Source of the DNA: Siphonodentalium dalli
Taxonomy: Eukaryota > Mollusca > Scaphopoda > Gadilida > Siphonodentaliidae
Reading direction: 5' to 3'
DNA length: 64,000 nt
NCBI GenBank assembly: GCA_032622095.1
Contig: CP136068.1
Span: 132,935,989 to 132,999,988 of the forward strand
In this document: positions 1-11,529 of the stretch, one piece after another
Layout: the number at the start of each line of letters is the position of its first letter
Numbering within the stretch: position 1 is the stretch's first letter
The notes under the pieces: model-generated
The model's input: only the letters and a program-made list of their open reading frames with translations
Database searches by the model: none
What the model was told of the DNA's origin: nothing
Program-made: the position numbers and the translations under genes

Positions 1-863
1 TCCAATAAAAGCTGACTGCAGGGTGCGCCAATTGATTCAAATTCGAAATTTAACAGGGTGTACTGCTTGTGGCCATGTTTTCCCCGCAAATTTGATAGAC
101 TGATGGACAAAACCACTGAATCCGTTGAATCAATATACATGTATACATGGATTAATGTATATGCATTGTTATACACAGTACTGGTATATAAAGGTACTGA
201 AAATAACAATATTACTAGTATACACAAAATAAACCATATATCATGGCTATGGGTTCTAATATCCGAATATGACAGCTGATAACTTGGTGTGAATTGAAGA
301 GTGGTGGTGTCTCACGCATATCTAACCCTCCATGTTAGAAACATGCCATTAAATGTCATAAGTATAATCTAGCTTGAGGACAGAAGTTATCCATAAAAAC
401 CCCCCTTAATTCAACCAGGTCCTCGCGCGATGTATGGTCGATCACATGATGATCTAGGGGGGATTAGAATTGTTGTATAAAAACAGCACTGCATGTAAAT
501 ATAAAATAAAATAGTGCTACATCTTATTACAGATTATTGCCATATATAATCAGTGACTATACAGACAGTCTGACAAAATAAAGTTTCAGTGACACTCTAT
601 CCGAAGAGGGGAATAATTCCATCTGTTACAGTCAATGGAGCAATTATGAATTTGGAAAGGTGAAATTTCTAAGTAATACTAGATATCGACATGACGCGAT
701 AACATATAACGTAAATGCAATATGGCCGCTGGCGACCATTTTTTCCTATAAAATTAAAAAAATATTTGATAGCTCTCATCTGATAGATCAATATCAAGAT
801 AAATATGAAGTTTAGTGATGATCGGATGAGTGAAGTGGACTGTGCTAAACGGTTTAGTAATGC
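1..863. other. no gene seen
   Basis: AT-rich sequence with short open frames only. None has a recognisable motif or a convincing splice context. Confidence 0.5.
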
Positions 864-1163
864 TTAAAAAGATTTTTACCTTAATATGTTTATGTTCACT
901 TTATAAACTTCACTGAGTCATCTTTGTCATGTATTGAGTTTGATATCTTTTGTTAACAGTTTATAAATCATGTATGTCTCATGTTTGTTATTTTAATTTA
1001 TGTGTTTATTATCATTAAAGTTGAATTCCTTAAAAAGATTCTTACCTCAATGTTTTTATGTTCACTTTATAAACTCCACTGAGTCATCTTTGTCATGTAT
1101 TGAATTTGATATCTTTTGTTAACAGTTCATAAATTATGTATGTCTCGTGTTCGTTATTATATT
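864..1163. repeat. tandem duplication, about 165-bp period
   Basis: The block at 864-998 is repeated at 1029-1163 with only a few substitutions. Both copies contain the run from TTAAAAAGATT through CACTGAGTCATCTTTG to the TTTGTTAACAG stretch. It is a local two-copy duplication with no coding signal. Confidence 0.8.
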
Positions 1164-1808
1164 ATATACACTTTATAGTGTGTTTCAGAACGAAAACAAA
1201 ATGAATAAAATCAACAAATTTGTAAATTTAAAAACAATTCAAACGTTGTTGTATTCCATGTCCCAGCCCGGACATATACACCAAATTTCAATAATATTCA
1301 TTGAGAAACAACGGACCAAACGCCATATAACACCCCGTATGCATCTTTTATTCCGAGTTGGCCTTTTATTCCGAGTTGGCACCCGCCGATTGGGCGAGTT
1401 AGCCCTGGGGCGAGTACGCCGATTCCGACACCTTTTCTATTTGCAGCAGGTTAAGTTTACGCGTAATTTAATTTACAAAGTTCCCCAATTGGTATCGTAA
1501 ATAGAGCGACCTTATTTGACAGAGAATGCCTCTGTTATTGATTATAAAGTTGCTATACATTAAAAACGACAATTCACATGCTCGTTCAAGCGCAGTAGTC
1601 TATTTTCCCCATGTTAAATGACATCCACAAATACTAAATAACGCTAACTTACTGCCGAATGTTTTACACGACAACTGTTAACATATTTGGGCTGAATTCA
1701 TCTGACGCGGTATTATTCCTCAAAATAAACAACAAAACCATCGTTACTTGGAAATGTAGTTTGGGCTAACATTTATACGGCAGCGTAGAATGGCCACCTC
1801 CTCTTTTG

Positions 1809-2140
1809 TTACTAACTTGATTAAACAAGTTACTAACTTGTTTAATCAAGTTAGCTAACTTGTTTAATCAAGTTAGCTAACTTATTTAATCAAGTTACTA
1901 ACTTGTTTAATCCATTTAGCTAACTTGTTTAATCAAGTTAGCTAACTTGTTTAATCAAGTTAGCTAACTTGTTTAATCAAGTTACTAACTTGTTTAATCC
2001 ATTTAGCTAACTTGTTTAATCAAGTTACTAACTTGTTTAATCAAGTTAGCTAACTTGTTTAATCAAGTTACTAACTTGTTTAATCCAGTTAGCTAACTTG
2101 TTTAATCAAGTTAGCTAACTTGTTTAATCAAGTTAGCATC
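1809..2140. repeat. palindromic tandem repeat, left arm of foldback element
   Basis: About 14 head-to-tail copies of a 22-23-bp unit reading TTAGCTAACTTGTTTAATCA. Units vary mainly between AAGTTAGCTAACTTG, AAGTTACTAACTTG and CCATTTAGCTAACTTG. Each unit is itself nearly palindromic, so the array can form many alternative hairpins. Confidence 0.9.
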
Positions 2141-2319
2141 TGACCAATCACCAATATCCATTTTATGTCGGGTTATTCTATTGGTTGAAACATACTGATT
2201 TCTGATTTTCTTGTTGAAAATATTTATACGTTGTAACAAGATGGCAGCCACTGTGCGTTTTATTCAGCTGTACTTCTCTCTTGGTTTTTCACAAAAATAG
2301 GGCCGTAGAAATATCTACC

Positions 2320-3003
2320 CGTACTTCCAATGTACTTCCAATGTACTTCCACTAATATATTTCCAATGTACTTACAATGTACTTACAATGTACTTCCAAT
2401 ATACTTCGAATGTACTTCCACAATGTACTTCCACAATGTACTTTTACAATATACCTTTACAATGTACTTTCAGTGTACTTCCACAATGTACTTCCAATGT
2501 ACTTCCACTAATGTACTTCCAATGTACTTCCAATGTACTTCCAATGTACTTCCAATGTACTTCCACAATGTACTTCCACAATATACTTACAATGTACTTC
2601 CACAATGTACTTTACAATATACTTGTACAATGTACTTCCAATGTACTTCCAATGTACTTCCACTAATGTACTTCCAATGTACTTCCACAATGTACTTTTA
2701 CATTATACTTTTACAATGTATTTCCAATGTACTTCCAATGTACTTCCACTAATGTACGTCCAGTGTACTTCCACAATGTACTTCCAATGTACTTCCACTA
2801 ATATACTTCCAATGTACTTCCAATGTACTTCCAATGTACTTCCATAATATACTTCCCCAATGTACTTACAATGTACTTCCACAATGTACTTTTACAATAT
2901 ACTTTTACAATGTACTTCCAATGTACTTCCAATGTACTTCCACTAATGTACTTCCAATGTACTTCCAATGTACTTCCAATGTACTTCCACAATGTACTTT
3001 TAC
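2320..3003. repeat. TGTACTTCCAA minisatellite inside the foldback element
   Basis: Dense array of an 11-13-bp motif (AATGTACTTCC with A, AC, ACT or TTTAC insertions) filling most of the element interior. Several overlapping open frames on both strands arise purely because this motif lacks stop codons. They encode only repetitive peptides and are not genes. Confidence 0.95.
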
Positions 3004-3031
3004 CCCCCAAACCGGCCGGTATGCAGCAGCA

Positions 3032-3255
3032 GTAACTTGATTAATCAAGTTAGCTAACTTGATTAAACAAGTTAGTAACTTGATAAAGCAAGTTAGCTAA
3101 CTTGATTAAACAAGTTAGCTAACTGGATTAAACAAGTTAGCTAACTGGATTAAACAAGTTAGTAAATGGATTAAACAAGTTAGTAACTTGATTAATCAAG
3201 TTAGCTAACTTGATTAAACAAGTTAGTAACTTGTTTAATCAAGTTAGTAACAAAA
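3032..3255. repeat. palindromic tandem repeat, right arm of foldback element
   Basis: About ten copies of the inverted version of the left-arm unit (AGTTAGCTAACTTGATTAAACA). The array ends in GTTAGTAACAAAAGAAGAGGTGG, the reverse complement of the left terminal block with few mismatches. Confidence 0.9.
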
Positions 3256-3282
3256 GAAGAGGTGGCGGTTCTACGCTGCCGT

Positions 3283-5679
3283 ACATTTACATAAATCCTC
3301 CACATCATTATTCCGACACACACGTCAGATGAAAAATTCACATGAAGTAACCGGCCAAATTGGCCGAAATAATATAGACAAGGCCAGACAACTTTCGGTT
3401 TCCGATTCCCTAAATTCGTTGCATTTCTGACTCACTGAACCGATTATGGCCGCGTAAACGACATTGCCGCTTGTTTTTCTTCTTCCGAAAGTGAATCAAA
3501 ACCTCCTTACACTGTCAAATGCAGTGGAATGTCAAAAAACAACATTTGTATACTTTGAAGTGAGAAAATTGCTTCAAATCACAACATTAACATGCACTCT
3601 ACAGGAACTAATCAGCAGCAAATGTGACACTCGTTCTTTGGTCGATATTTAATATACATAATGTTTTTTTTCTGACCGTGTTTTCGTAAACAAAGCCACG
3701 TGAATATCGACCAATCAGAAAGAGGACATATTTTGCCACGATTAATGGCGAATCAGGCCATGTTTATGCTTTGATTAGAAAGATTTCTACCACTTGAAAG
3801 TATAAAACAGGTTTATATCAGCATTCTACAGCATTGTACATGGTAAGGATGGTTTCTATCACTTTTGGAAGTAGTAATATACGCGACAATACCATTTACC
3901 CGACCATAATCGGTGCAGTGAGTCAGAAAATCAACGGTACGGCCGTACTACGCTATTCCGTACCGAACACTGTCACCCCCTGTGGTATGTATATAAGGTA
4001 TATTTTCATAATATTTTTGTTACAAGCTCCCCATGGTATTACATGTAATGGTTAAACAAACTTTCAATTATTTTTCAATTGTCTAGGTACCGAACTAGCG
4101 AACGCTTTTGGTGCACTTTAAACACGTGTACTTTATTTCGCAATAGTAATAACATGTGGTATGACTTTATCGAGAAACACAAATACAGTCGTGGATTGTC
4201 AATAAATAATTTAATTCAAATAAGTCCCGTTCCATTTTCTCTCCATACAATCAAACAGAGGGTGTGCAGGCAATTAGGGGACTACAATAATTAATCAATT
4301 CACGGCAACTGTATTTTGTTACATTTTCTATTGACGCGAAGCGAATGTTATATGAAGCTAATTATACCACGGGTTTCTTAATTCTTGAACATACAGTACA
4401 GTAGGGTTAGTAGTATAGATATTTCTATTGACACAATCTGCCTAAATTATTAAAAGCTGTTGTTTAATCGTGGGAAAATGTGTCAATAAGGTTTTGTTTT
4501 ATATGTCGTGTCAGATCTTAGAAGAACCCATTACGTCAAGGGTACATTCACACATTGGGATTTTGCCAGGCAAATCGGGACAAAAGTTAGTAGCAAACTT
4601 GCTCGATCGGATTAACTTAGAGTATGGTCGTGGTGCCCCAAAAAGGGGGTCGACCCGGAAGATACTGGTACGAAAGCGATATTTGGTATCATTCTACGCG
4701 GAAAAACCCCCAGAATAATATATCCAAAGTCGGTTGAAATCAGCTTTGGGAAACATTCAGGAACCAACACGGGGTCCAACATAGTCGCCGTCTGTTTCAA
4801 AAGAGGCAATAAGTCAGTTTCATTCGAGTGTAGAGAGAAACCCGTGTGAAATGTATACAGCTATATATATATTTATGTGACATTATAACATATTAATACA
4901 TATAAGTGAAAACTTTAAACCCCCTAACCAAGATGGCTGACAAAATGACCACCTGATGTAGAAATAGCGACAGTTTTGTTTAGTCATTTCTTTTCAATCA
5001 GTCCTTGCTGTTTTCGATCTGGAGTATAAATATTGCATGTGTTTTCCATTCTCATATTAACTGACCATTCATGCAATGAAACTTGTCAACGTTTGGTTAT
5101 CAGTTCACCCTGGTTCCAAAACAAATTCTTTTTTTAAAGAACGAATTATTTTTAATTTCTATCCACATTTTAATGGGAAATTAGCAACAGTTGTGCAAGA
5201 TAAATGGAAGGTTTATTACTTTACTGTCCATCACAAACGAGACGACATTAATCACTGTAGTCTAACTTGGCCGCCAAAATGGCCGCCACAATATAGCAGT
5301 GGCCCATAATCGCTTGCGGTTGTGGTTAAAGGGTCAAATTAGCTAAAGCACCTTAAAAATTAAAACTATAATTTCTAATGCACTACTAATTGTATATTTT
5401 CTCAATTTAATTGGCTTCACTGGAATTTTTCCAATTGATTACCTCCTGAAATTCGCGAATATCCACTTGTTTTGGTTATACCATCATCTCGTGGGAAGTA
5501 TTCCACGGAAATTTTCGAAATCAGAGGTCACTGTTATTTTCCAACTCATAGAAGATGATACACACTGTAGAACTGTAGGATCTGGCTTCTATCTGATTGA
5601 ATAAAAATCTAAACACTGTTATATGTAATTAAACTGTAACAGAATGGTGTTTATAATATGTTACAAATCTAAACACTGT
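3283..5679. other. no confident gene; one short ATG-less open frame
   Basis: Mostly AT-rich noncoding sequence. From 4616 to 4850 (+) there is an open frame of about 77 codons without a usable ATG, containing the peptide SVEISFGKHSGTNTGSNIVA. I do not recognise it. It might be a remnant of a transposon ORF. Confidence 0.35.
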
Positions 5680-5845
5680 TATATAAGGATTAACTGTCAT
5701 GTGGACTGTTTTTATGGAGATGTAACGGTGAGGTAAGTGGACATAACTTGTGTAAAACCCGAAGGGTTTTACATACAAGTTATGTCCACTTACCTCACCG
5801 TTACATCTCCATAACAATAGTCCACATGACAATTAATCCTTATAT
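5680..5845. mobile_element. palindromic MITE, family P1
   Basis: A near-perfect 166-bp palindrome: ATATAAGGATTAA ... TGTAAAACCCGAAGGGTTTTACA ... TTAATCCTTATAT. A second copy lies at 29315-29478 and even shares its flank CTAAATGTATATAAATATAAG in inverse orientation. No coding capacity. A full-length palindrome fits a hairpin-type MITE mobilised by an unseen transposase. Confidence 0.8.
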
Positions 5846-6429
5846 TTATATACATTTAGCGAACAATCCTCATGATATCAGATATCGGGATTATGTTGGC
5901 ACAAATGGCCATTCAAACCAACAGTTTTCTTTAAAATGGAAACTAGCTGGTGAAATTTAGCGATAATTGCTCAATTTGACCACTTCCGGATTTTGTCATG
6001 ACAACAATAATAATTTGTTTTTGTTGCATGTTTCTGCCATCTTGTTAACTTAAATTTAAATTCTATTGAACATAATGATGTTTCCCAGATTCTGCCCGAC
6101 AAAATGACATAATAAATTATATATTATATCTTTTTTATCGCTTTTATGATAACTATGAAATGCCACGAGTAATTATTGCGCCATTGATTCTGACCAAGGA
6201 CCATACATTGCCTCCTACAACGAAATTCCGGTAAACTTGCCAGGTACATTTGACAGCTTGTGAACGTACGCGGTACATAACATTCGAATGTTTCATAATT
6301 TTCTACACCCTTGTCAATGAATTCGCCGGGTGATTTCGTGTTTTTACCATTTGGTATGTAACCAGTGATGATAGAGGAGGAATATTATGAAAGAAAATCA
6401 TCTTTGCATATACGGCATTGCAAAGTGAG

Positions 6430-6900
6430 CGATTTTTTCGGGTTTTGGTTGGATACTTTCAATCCCACCACCCCCTTCTAAAATTAAAACGCCACGGAAT
6501 TTCGTTTCTTAAACGATGTTTTATGACCAGCAATAGCAGGATAACTATTGAGGAAAAATCAGCTTTGTATTCGACGATATGTGCAAATAAAAGTAAAGTT
6601 TCAGGTATTTTGGGGTACTTTAAAAAAAAACCTTCTGAAATGAAAACTCCAGGAAATTTCGTTTCAGAAATTGTGTATTATTGATAAATGATGACTAGAG
6701 CACTATTAATAAATCAGCTGTATACTTGAAAGTACAATTGAGAGTCATTTTTGGGGTTTTGGGGGTACTTTCAAAAACCACTTCTGAAATGAAAACACCA
6801 GGAAATTTCGTTTCAGAAATTGTGTATTGTTGATCAGTGATTTCTAGAGCACTATTGATATAAAAATCAGCTTCGTACCTAAAAGTGTAAAATAGAGGTA
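6430..6900. repeat. three-copy tandem repeat, about 150 bp
   Basis: Copies start near 6430, 6600 and 6745. They share the run TTTTGGGGTACTTT ... CTTCTGAAATGAAAAC ... GGAAATTTCGTTTCAGAAATTG ... CTAGAGCACTATT. The two short open frames here are simply different reading frames of the repeat. Confidence 0.75.
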
Positions 6901-7120
6901 ATTTGGGGGGGGGTGTGGGGTCTCTGGCCCCTAAACGCCACAAATGTGGAAATTAAGAAATCGGATTTCTTTGAACGTTCCTGGGGTGAAACAAATTTGA
7001 GGCTTCAAACATTTCGTACGCGATTGTGCAAATAGAACCAGCATGTTCTCGGATTAATTCTTCTCCTGTGGCATTTCACTGGTCATTGTGAAATATTAGG
7101 ATCGATATAAAACTAAACCT

Positions 7121-7557
7121 TAAAGCGGAAAGTTCCCTCAATGGGATAGCGACCATATATAGCTTGCTCTCATCCCGATAAATTTAATGGAAATTCCAGC
7201 TCATTTCCTATTTTATCAAAAATAGTAGACACTTTTTGATGTTATGTAGTTCGTTTGAAACATATATAATTATCAGCAATTGACGGTGGATAATGCGTGT
7301 ATCAATAGAAAAATATATGTCTAATTAGTCATAAATTGTCTAGCCTACAGAGCAGTCCGCAAAAATACTATCAGCGACCATGTGTGGGTACCCACCACAA
7401 TTTCTGGTATCAAAGCCGCAGATCGATCCTGCGATGAGAAGTCGCAAAACCAGATTTGGAATGTCAAAGATGCGGATAATATACTTCGCATTTTGACCGT
7501 TTCTGCTTGAAAATATCCCATTATCATTCGGATAGGCCGGCACATGGACCATCTTGG
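7121..7557 (+). repeat. third copy of the foldback arm repeat (family F)
   Basis: About 430 bp closely match 15037-15450 and, inverted, 17795-18190. Shared landmarks are GTTCCCTCAATGGGATAGCG, TAATGCGTGTATCAATAG and GATATTTTCAAGCAGAAACG read on the other strand. The minus strand keeps an open frame with SSRNGQNAKYIIRIFDIP that is also open at 17800-18000, but DNA identity is too high for that to prove coding. It runs straight into a partial MITE at 7558. Confidence 0.8.
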
Positions 7558-7643
7558 TGAGAGCTTTCCGACTAAATCCTGCAAAATTACCCATAATTAT
7601 GCTGTGGTTAAGGAGTCGATTATTTATGGCATTACTGTTCATG
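7558..7643. mobile_element. partial copy of TA-flanked palindromic MITE (family M)
   Basis: Half of the palindrome found complete at 8336-8552: GAGAGCTTTCCGACTAAATCCTG ... TTACCCATAATTATGCTGTGG ... ending GGCATTACTGT. The left half is missing, being replaced by the family F repeat. Confidence 0.75.
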
Positions 7644-8335
7644 TATGAATGTTTTGCTATCTTTTCAAGAGGTCTGGGTTGCTTTAGATATAGACCGGGT
7701 TCGATGTATTCCAATGAGCATGTTATCATATGAGTTCGCGCATGAGATGTAGAGGGAAAATGAGCCTTCCCAATGTTCGTGAATTCGTATATGAGCTCAT
7801 ATAAGTTTCAACAATTATCAGTTAACGGAAAACTTGATAAGGGACAGCTTTCCGAATTGTTGTGACAAATCTCTGCTCACAAATTCTTGTCCTTGTGTGC
7901 TTTTATTTGTTCTTTTGTGTTGACGTGGAAGGACTTCATGGTGCCGATTTGACTTGATGATTGTTTTTACCTATACACAATATGTGTCTTCTTTATGTAT
8001 TAATTATGGCTGTCACTATTCGCCCCTGCTATCAATAGGGACAGCCATTAACTTAGGCCCGCTGGCTTTATGTGGAATAATGGGTATAATTGCTATGTTT
8101 TAAGAAATGCATTTAAAGAACATTTAAGATAACTAAAGTAGAACAATGCAATCCAATGACATTAATGTTCTCTGATTGACCTGCTACAATGAAGATTTGA
8201 GTACTCATGTACTCAAGTGTCGCGTGAAAATATAGTTCATGGTGTTTCGAACCATATTGTTTGAATGACGGTAAACATGTATAGTGGATCGCATATGGTT
8301 GGGGCAAGGATTGAGCTTGATTGGTTAAAGATACA

Positions 8336-8552
8336 TACAGTAATGCCCAAAGTAATTGACCACTTAACCACATCATAATTATGGGTAATTTTTCAGGATT
8401 TAGTCGGAAATATTGCTTGTTGCCATTCATCGGAAAGCTCTCGCCGAGAGCTTTCCTATGAATGGCAACAAGCCATATTTCCGACTAAATCCTGAAAAAT
8501 TACCCATAATTCTGCTGTGGTTAAGTGGTCAATTACTTTGGGCATTACTGTA
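8336..8552. mobile_element. complete palindromic MITE, family M (TA target)
   Basis: The ends are TACAGTAATGCCC and its inverse GGGCATTACTGTA, and nearly the whole 217 bp folds back on itself around CTCTCGCCGAGAG. The TA at each edge fits a Tc1/mariner-type target duplication. Related copies lie at 7558-7643 (half) and 41362-41540. The minus-strand open frame overlapping it at 8113-8430 is an artefact. Confidence 0.85.
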
Positions 8553-9308
8553 ATTCGAATAACGTTCCTAAATTACTGTTTCTTTGGCTTCGGGGGAAAA
8601 ACATATTTGATTCGAGTCGATGAACCCACCCATCAAAGCTCAGACTTATCAGAAATCTATTTTTTAAATCTTTTATTTTTCACCACATAGAATATTTGAC
8701 GGCCTAGCAAATATTCGACGAGCCAACCGACATACTTGCGATACTAAATTGCGTTTAACAAAATGTTGATATATAACACGTGTTGGAAAAATTTATACTA
8801 TAGTTGACAGTGGCTATATTATTTATTGGTAATTATTCGATTCTGATAACTAAAGCGTCTTTTGAATAAATGTTGTTGTTCGAATCTGATGATACGGGGA
8901 CGATAGAATCTGATTGTGTACCTTTATATTCCACGAAAATTGTCATTTCACCTCGCAGTCCCTATGTTCATTCCATTTTGTGGTAGCAACTTATTTCGAT
9001 CCCAGAACGTCAGATAAAGACACAAGAATTTATTGTAAAACACCCGTCAATGGGATACTGGTGAGTATGATACATGTATATATAAATACATAATACATAA
9101 ATACATAAATAAATGCATACAACATCTGATGTAGATATACCTTACGCAAACAAATAGTTCTTATCAACATTATCTCGACAATTTCATCAAGTTTTATGTT
9201 TCCGTGGAAGGAAGAATATCCGGAGTATGTTGTTCATAATTTACCTTAATATTATCCTTTCTCATAATAGTGCAGTGCAAATACACCTGCGTCATTCAAA
9301 TTATTGAA
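8553..9308. other. no gene seen
   Basis: AT-rich sequence with no motif-bearing open frame and no obvious repeat structure. Confidence 0.5.
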
Positions 9309-9707
9309 TTAACCCTTTACCCCACAAAACGGCCAAAACCGGCCAAATAAAGCTTCAACAGCCTAAAATATCTTCGGTCTCCCTCAATAGAACCATACAA
9401 ATATGGATATCATTGGAACCGGCTCCTTGACCACATTGTGATAGTTACAGTTATGCCCTGTGCCAATGCATTCTCTTATATATGCGAGTCGACCATAGGT
9501 CGCCTCGCATATATAAGAGAATGCATTGGCCTAAAAAAATCTTTTTTTAACACTTTTTACCATTTTTTCTTACATTCTTTAACAATTTTATAATTTTTAA
9601 TGTGTTAAGCCAATGCATTCTCTTATATATGCGAGGCGACCTATGGTCGACTCGCATATATAAGAGAATGCATTGGCACAGGGCCGTTCTGTTGGGTAAA
9701 GGGTTAA
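9309..9707. mobile_element. 400-bp TTAA-flanked element with two internal hairpins (copy 1)
   Basis: Bounded by TTAACCCTTTACC and GGTAAAGGGTTAA, so TTAA is both target and edge, as in piggyBac-type elements. Inside are two copies, in opposite orientation, of a 68-bp hairpin running from CCAATGCATTCTCTTATATA through the centre CGACCTATGGTCG. They are separated by a T-rich spacer. One side carries an extra arm with AAAACGGCCAAAACCGGCC. Copies 2 and 3 at 43156 and 46285 have the same size and architecture. No ORF, so non-autonomous. Confidence 0.85.
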
Positions 9708-10248
9708 GTCTTCGTATTCATTTCTTTTACATGGTAAATTTCATTTCACACTGTTTGTCACAAATGTGACATAGTCGATGTTCTAATGGTATACGGGTTG
9801 TCGATGTCTACCTTTTTTTTCTATTTTAATACGTTGTTGATCATTCGCAATCTTGAAGTGTTGCTGAATACCACTTTGTATTGATCCGCGATTTATTTTT
9901 AACTGAAGTACGCAAAAACTATTATATACGAACCCAAATGAATTTAAGTTATACGAGCTATTTAATTCTTGACATTAAAATACGAATGATGGTCTCGCAC
10001 TATGCTGTTAAACACCTCAAAGGCTTACACATTTATGTGTGCATCCGGAGGGGGAATATGCGATGACTAATTATCTAGATATAATAATAATAATAATAAT
10101 TGATGAATATCGTCACATTATGCTGTTCTATGTATTATAAGATAGTATCTCTTATGTCAATATTGATAAGGGGCGATAAACTTGGAACTTGAAAACATTT
10201 CGTGGGCAATTATAATTTGCGATCGAAAAATGAGATGTTCAAAAATTT
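9708..10248. other. no gene seen
   Basis: AT-rich, with a short ATA trinucleotide run near 10080. No supported feature. Confidence 0.5.
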
Positions 10249-10345
10249 GTGATGCGGACGCCAAGCCGATCCAGTCCGGTCCGGTCCAGGCCATTCCGGT
10301 CCGGTACTTATGCCTGAACCGGTCCAAAACGGTCCGGTTCACCTA
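10249..10345 (+). mobile_element. CGGTCC-rich short element, copy 1
   Basis: Begins GTGATGCGGAC and consists of repeated GGTCCGGTCC / CCGGTCCGGT modules. It is strikingly GC-rich against an AT-rich background. The same leading sequence, inverted, ends the copy at 11085-11231. A leading GTGATGCGG is compatible with a hAT-type terminal repeat, but the class is a guess. Confidence 0.55.
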
Positions 10346-11084
10346 TAATAGGCTATATGTTAATGAATTCTCTGTTTTCTCAAAGTTTTTACTCTGTATA
10401 GTACAAACTATAAGGTTACTGAGTTCAGTGCATTGCAGTGAGTCCATATATGTTAAAACTTACATTGTTTCCGATTGTTTGCATCATTGTCTGTCTCTGG
10501 TGGGATATACTGGGAACGATGCACGATAATAGTATTTCTAGTAATTCGAACATGCACTAATAAAATGTATTGGACAGATATATAGCTAGGGCCAGAATGT
10601 GTTATAACCAATCTAACATAGCACTCAACTGATCGTATGCATGATTCGTGTCATACTTATTTTCATTAAATTGAAATTTAAACGAAATAACTATACTGAT
10701 GACAATTATACAAATGTTTACTAATATGACTACTACATTCATATTGGAGTCTTGGAGATTGTGATGGCTGATTGTATAGTCCTGACAATTACAGCTATAT
10801 ACCTAAGTACAACTACTATTGGATTAATGTGACTGTCTTGTGTATGTACTATGTGTTGTGGTTTGCATGTTTCTTCGATAATTATAACTGTGAAAAACAA
10901 TAGAATACTCGATTCGATATCCATCCAAATTGATTAGTTGACGCCATGTAGTACATCCATACATTGTTTTTTGTGGCATCAAACGTTTAATAGAAATTAA
11001 CCACTTGAATGCGTCAATACATCGTTGCTAATTTATATGACGGGAAATACGCAATAATATTCGCGATAGTTTATTATAACTGAA

Positions 11085-11231
11085 GTAAAATAGTGGACCG
11101 GACCGGAGAGTACCGGATCGGCGGCAAAAAGCGGTCCGGTCCGGTCCTGTGACACCCGGTCCGGACCGGATCGCGGTCCACCCCTGGACCGCGGACCGGA
11201 CCGGTCCAAAGCGGTCCGGTCCGCATCACTA
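11085..11231 (-). mobile_element. CGGTCC-rich short element, copy 2
   Basis: Reads, on the minus strand, GTGATGCGGACCGGACCG followed by further GGTCCGGTCC modules and ends near GGTCCGGTCCAC. It is self-complementary over most of its length because CCGG and GGACC modules pair. It sits directly against the SINE that starts near 11238. Confidence 0.6.
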
Positions 11232-11237
11232 GTTCAA

Positions 11238-11440
11238 ATTGGAGCTTGCAGATCATACGTGGCTTCACCATATTTATAAATAATTAAAGTACATTCATTT
11301 TTGAAAGGGGCACCTAGTGGATCAGTTGGTAAGTTGCATGGCACAATATGCCTACATAAGCCGTCCAGCGATGGCGAGCTGGTTTTAATTCCGATAAGCG
11401 CTGATTTGTAATCCACTCATGTCGAGTTCGTGTATCTGGG
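11238..11440 (+). mobile_element. tRNA-derived SINE, copy 1
   Basis: A polymerase III A-box-like sequence (GTGGATCAGTTGG near 11317) and a B-box-like sequence (GGTTTTAATTCC near 11382) are spaced as in a tRNA. A second copy on the minus strand at 33055-33255 has the better boxes (AGACCAGTTGGTAAG and GGTTCTAATGCC). Both copies share a leader upstream of the A box with CAGATCATACGTGGCTTCACC in copy 1, so the mobile unit includes more than the tRNA part. Confidence 0.7.
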
Positions 11441-11529
11441 CATGTTTGTCAGTGGGTCGGTGGTTTCTATGTGCAATTGTGTGGCACGTGTTACTGCGAT
11501 TGAATATCAATCGCTATCGAATCGTATCT

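Larger units (their letters stand above)
1777..3282. mobile_element. foldback-like DNA transposon with tandem-repeat arms
   Basis: The two ends are inverted copies starting ACGGCAGCGTAGAA and followed by a CCACCTC..TCTTTTGTTACTAACTTG block. Directly inside, each arm is built of a palindromic 22-23-bp unit (TTAGCTAACTTGTTTAATCA type), about 1809-2140 on the left and 3032-3250 on the right. The flanks carry an 8-bp target duplication, ACATTTAT on the left and ACATTTAC on the right (7 of 8 identical). Inverted arms made of tandem subrepeats are the defining feature of Foldback-type elements. No transposase is present, so it is non-autonomous. The interior is a unique stretch (2141-2320) plus a minisatellite. 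The superfamily is undetermined. Confidence 0.75.

Noticed and set aside
2330-3040. Several overlapping open frames up to 140 codons on both strands
   Set aside because: All are translations of the TGTACTTCC minisatellite, with repetitive peptides in every frame.
8113-8430. 105-codon minus-strand open frame
   Set aside because: Its N-terminal part is the palindromic MITE and the rest has no motif.
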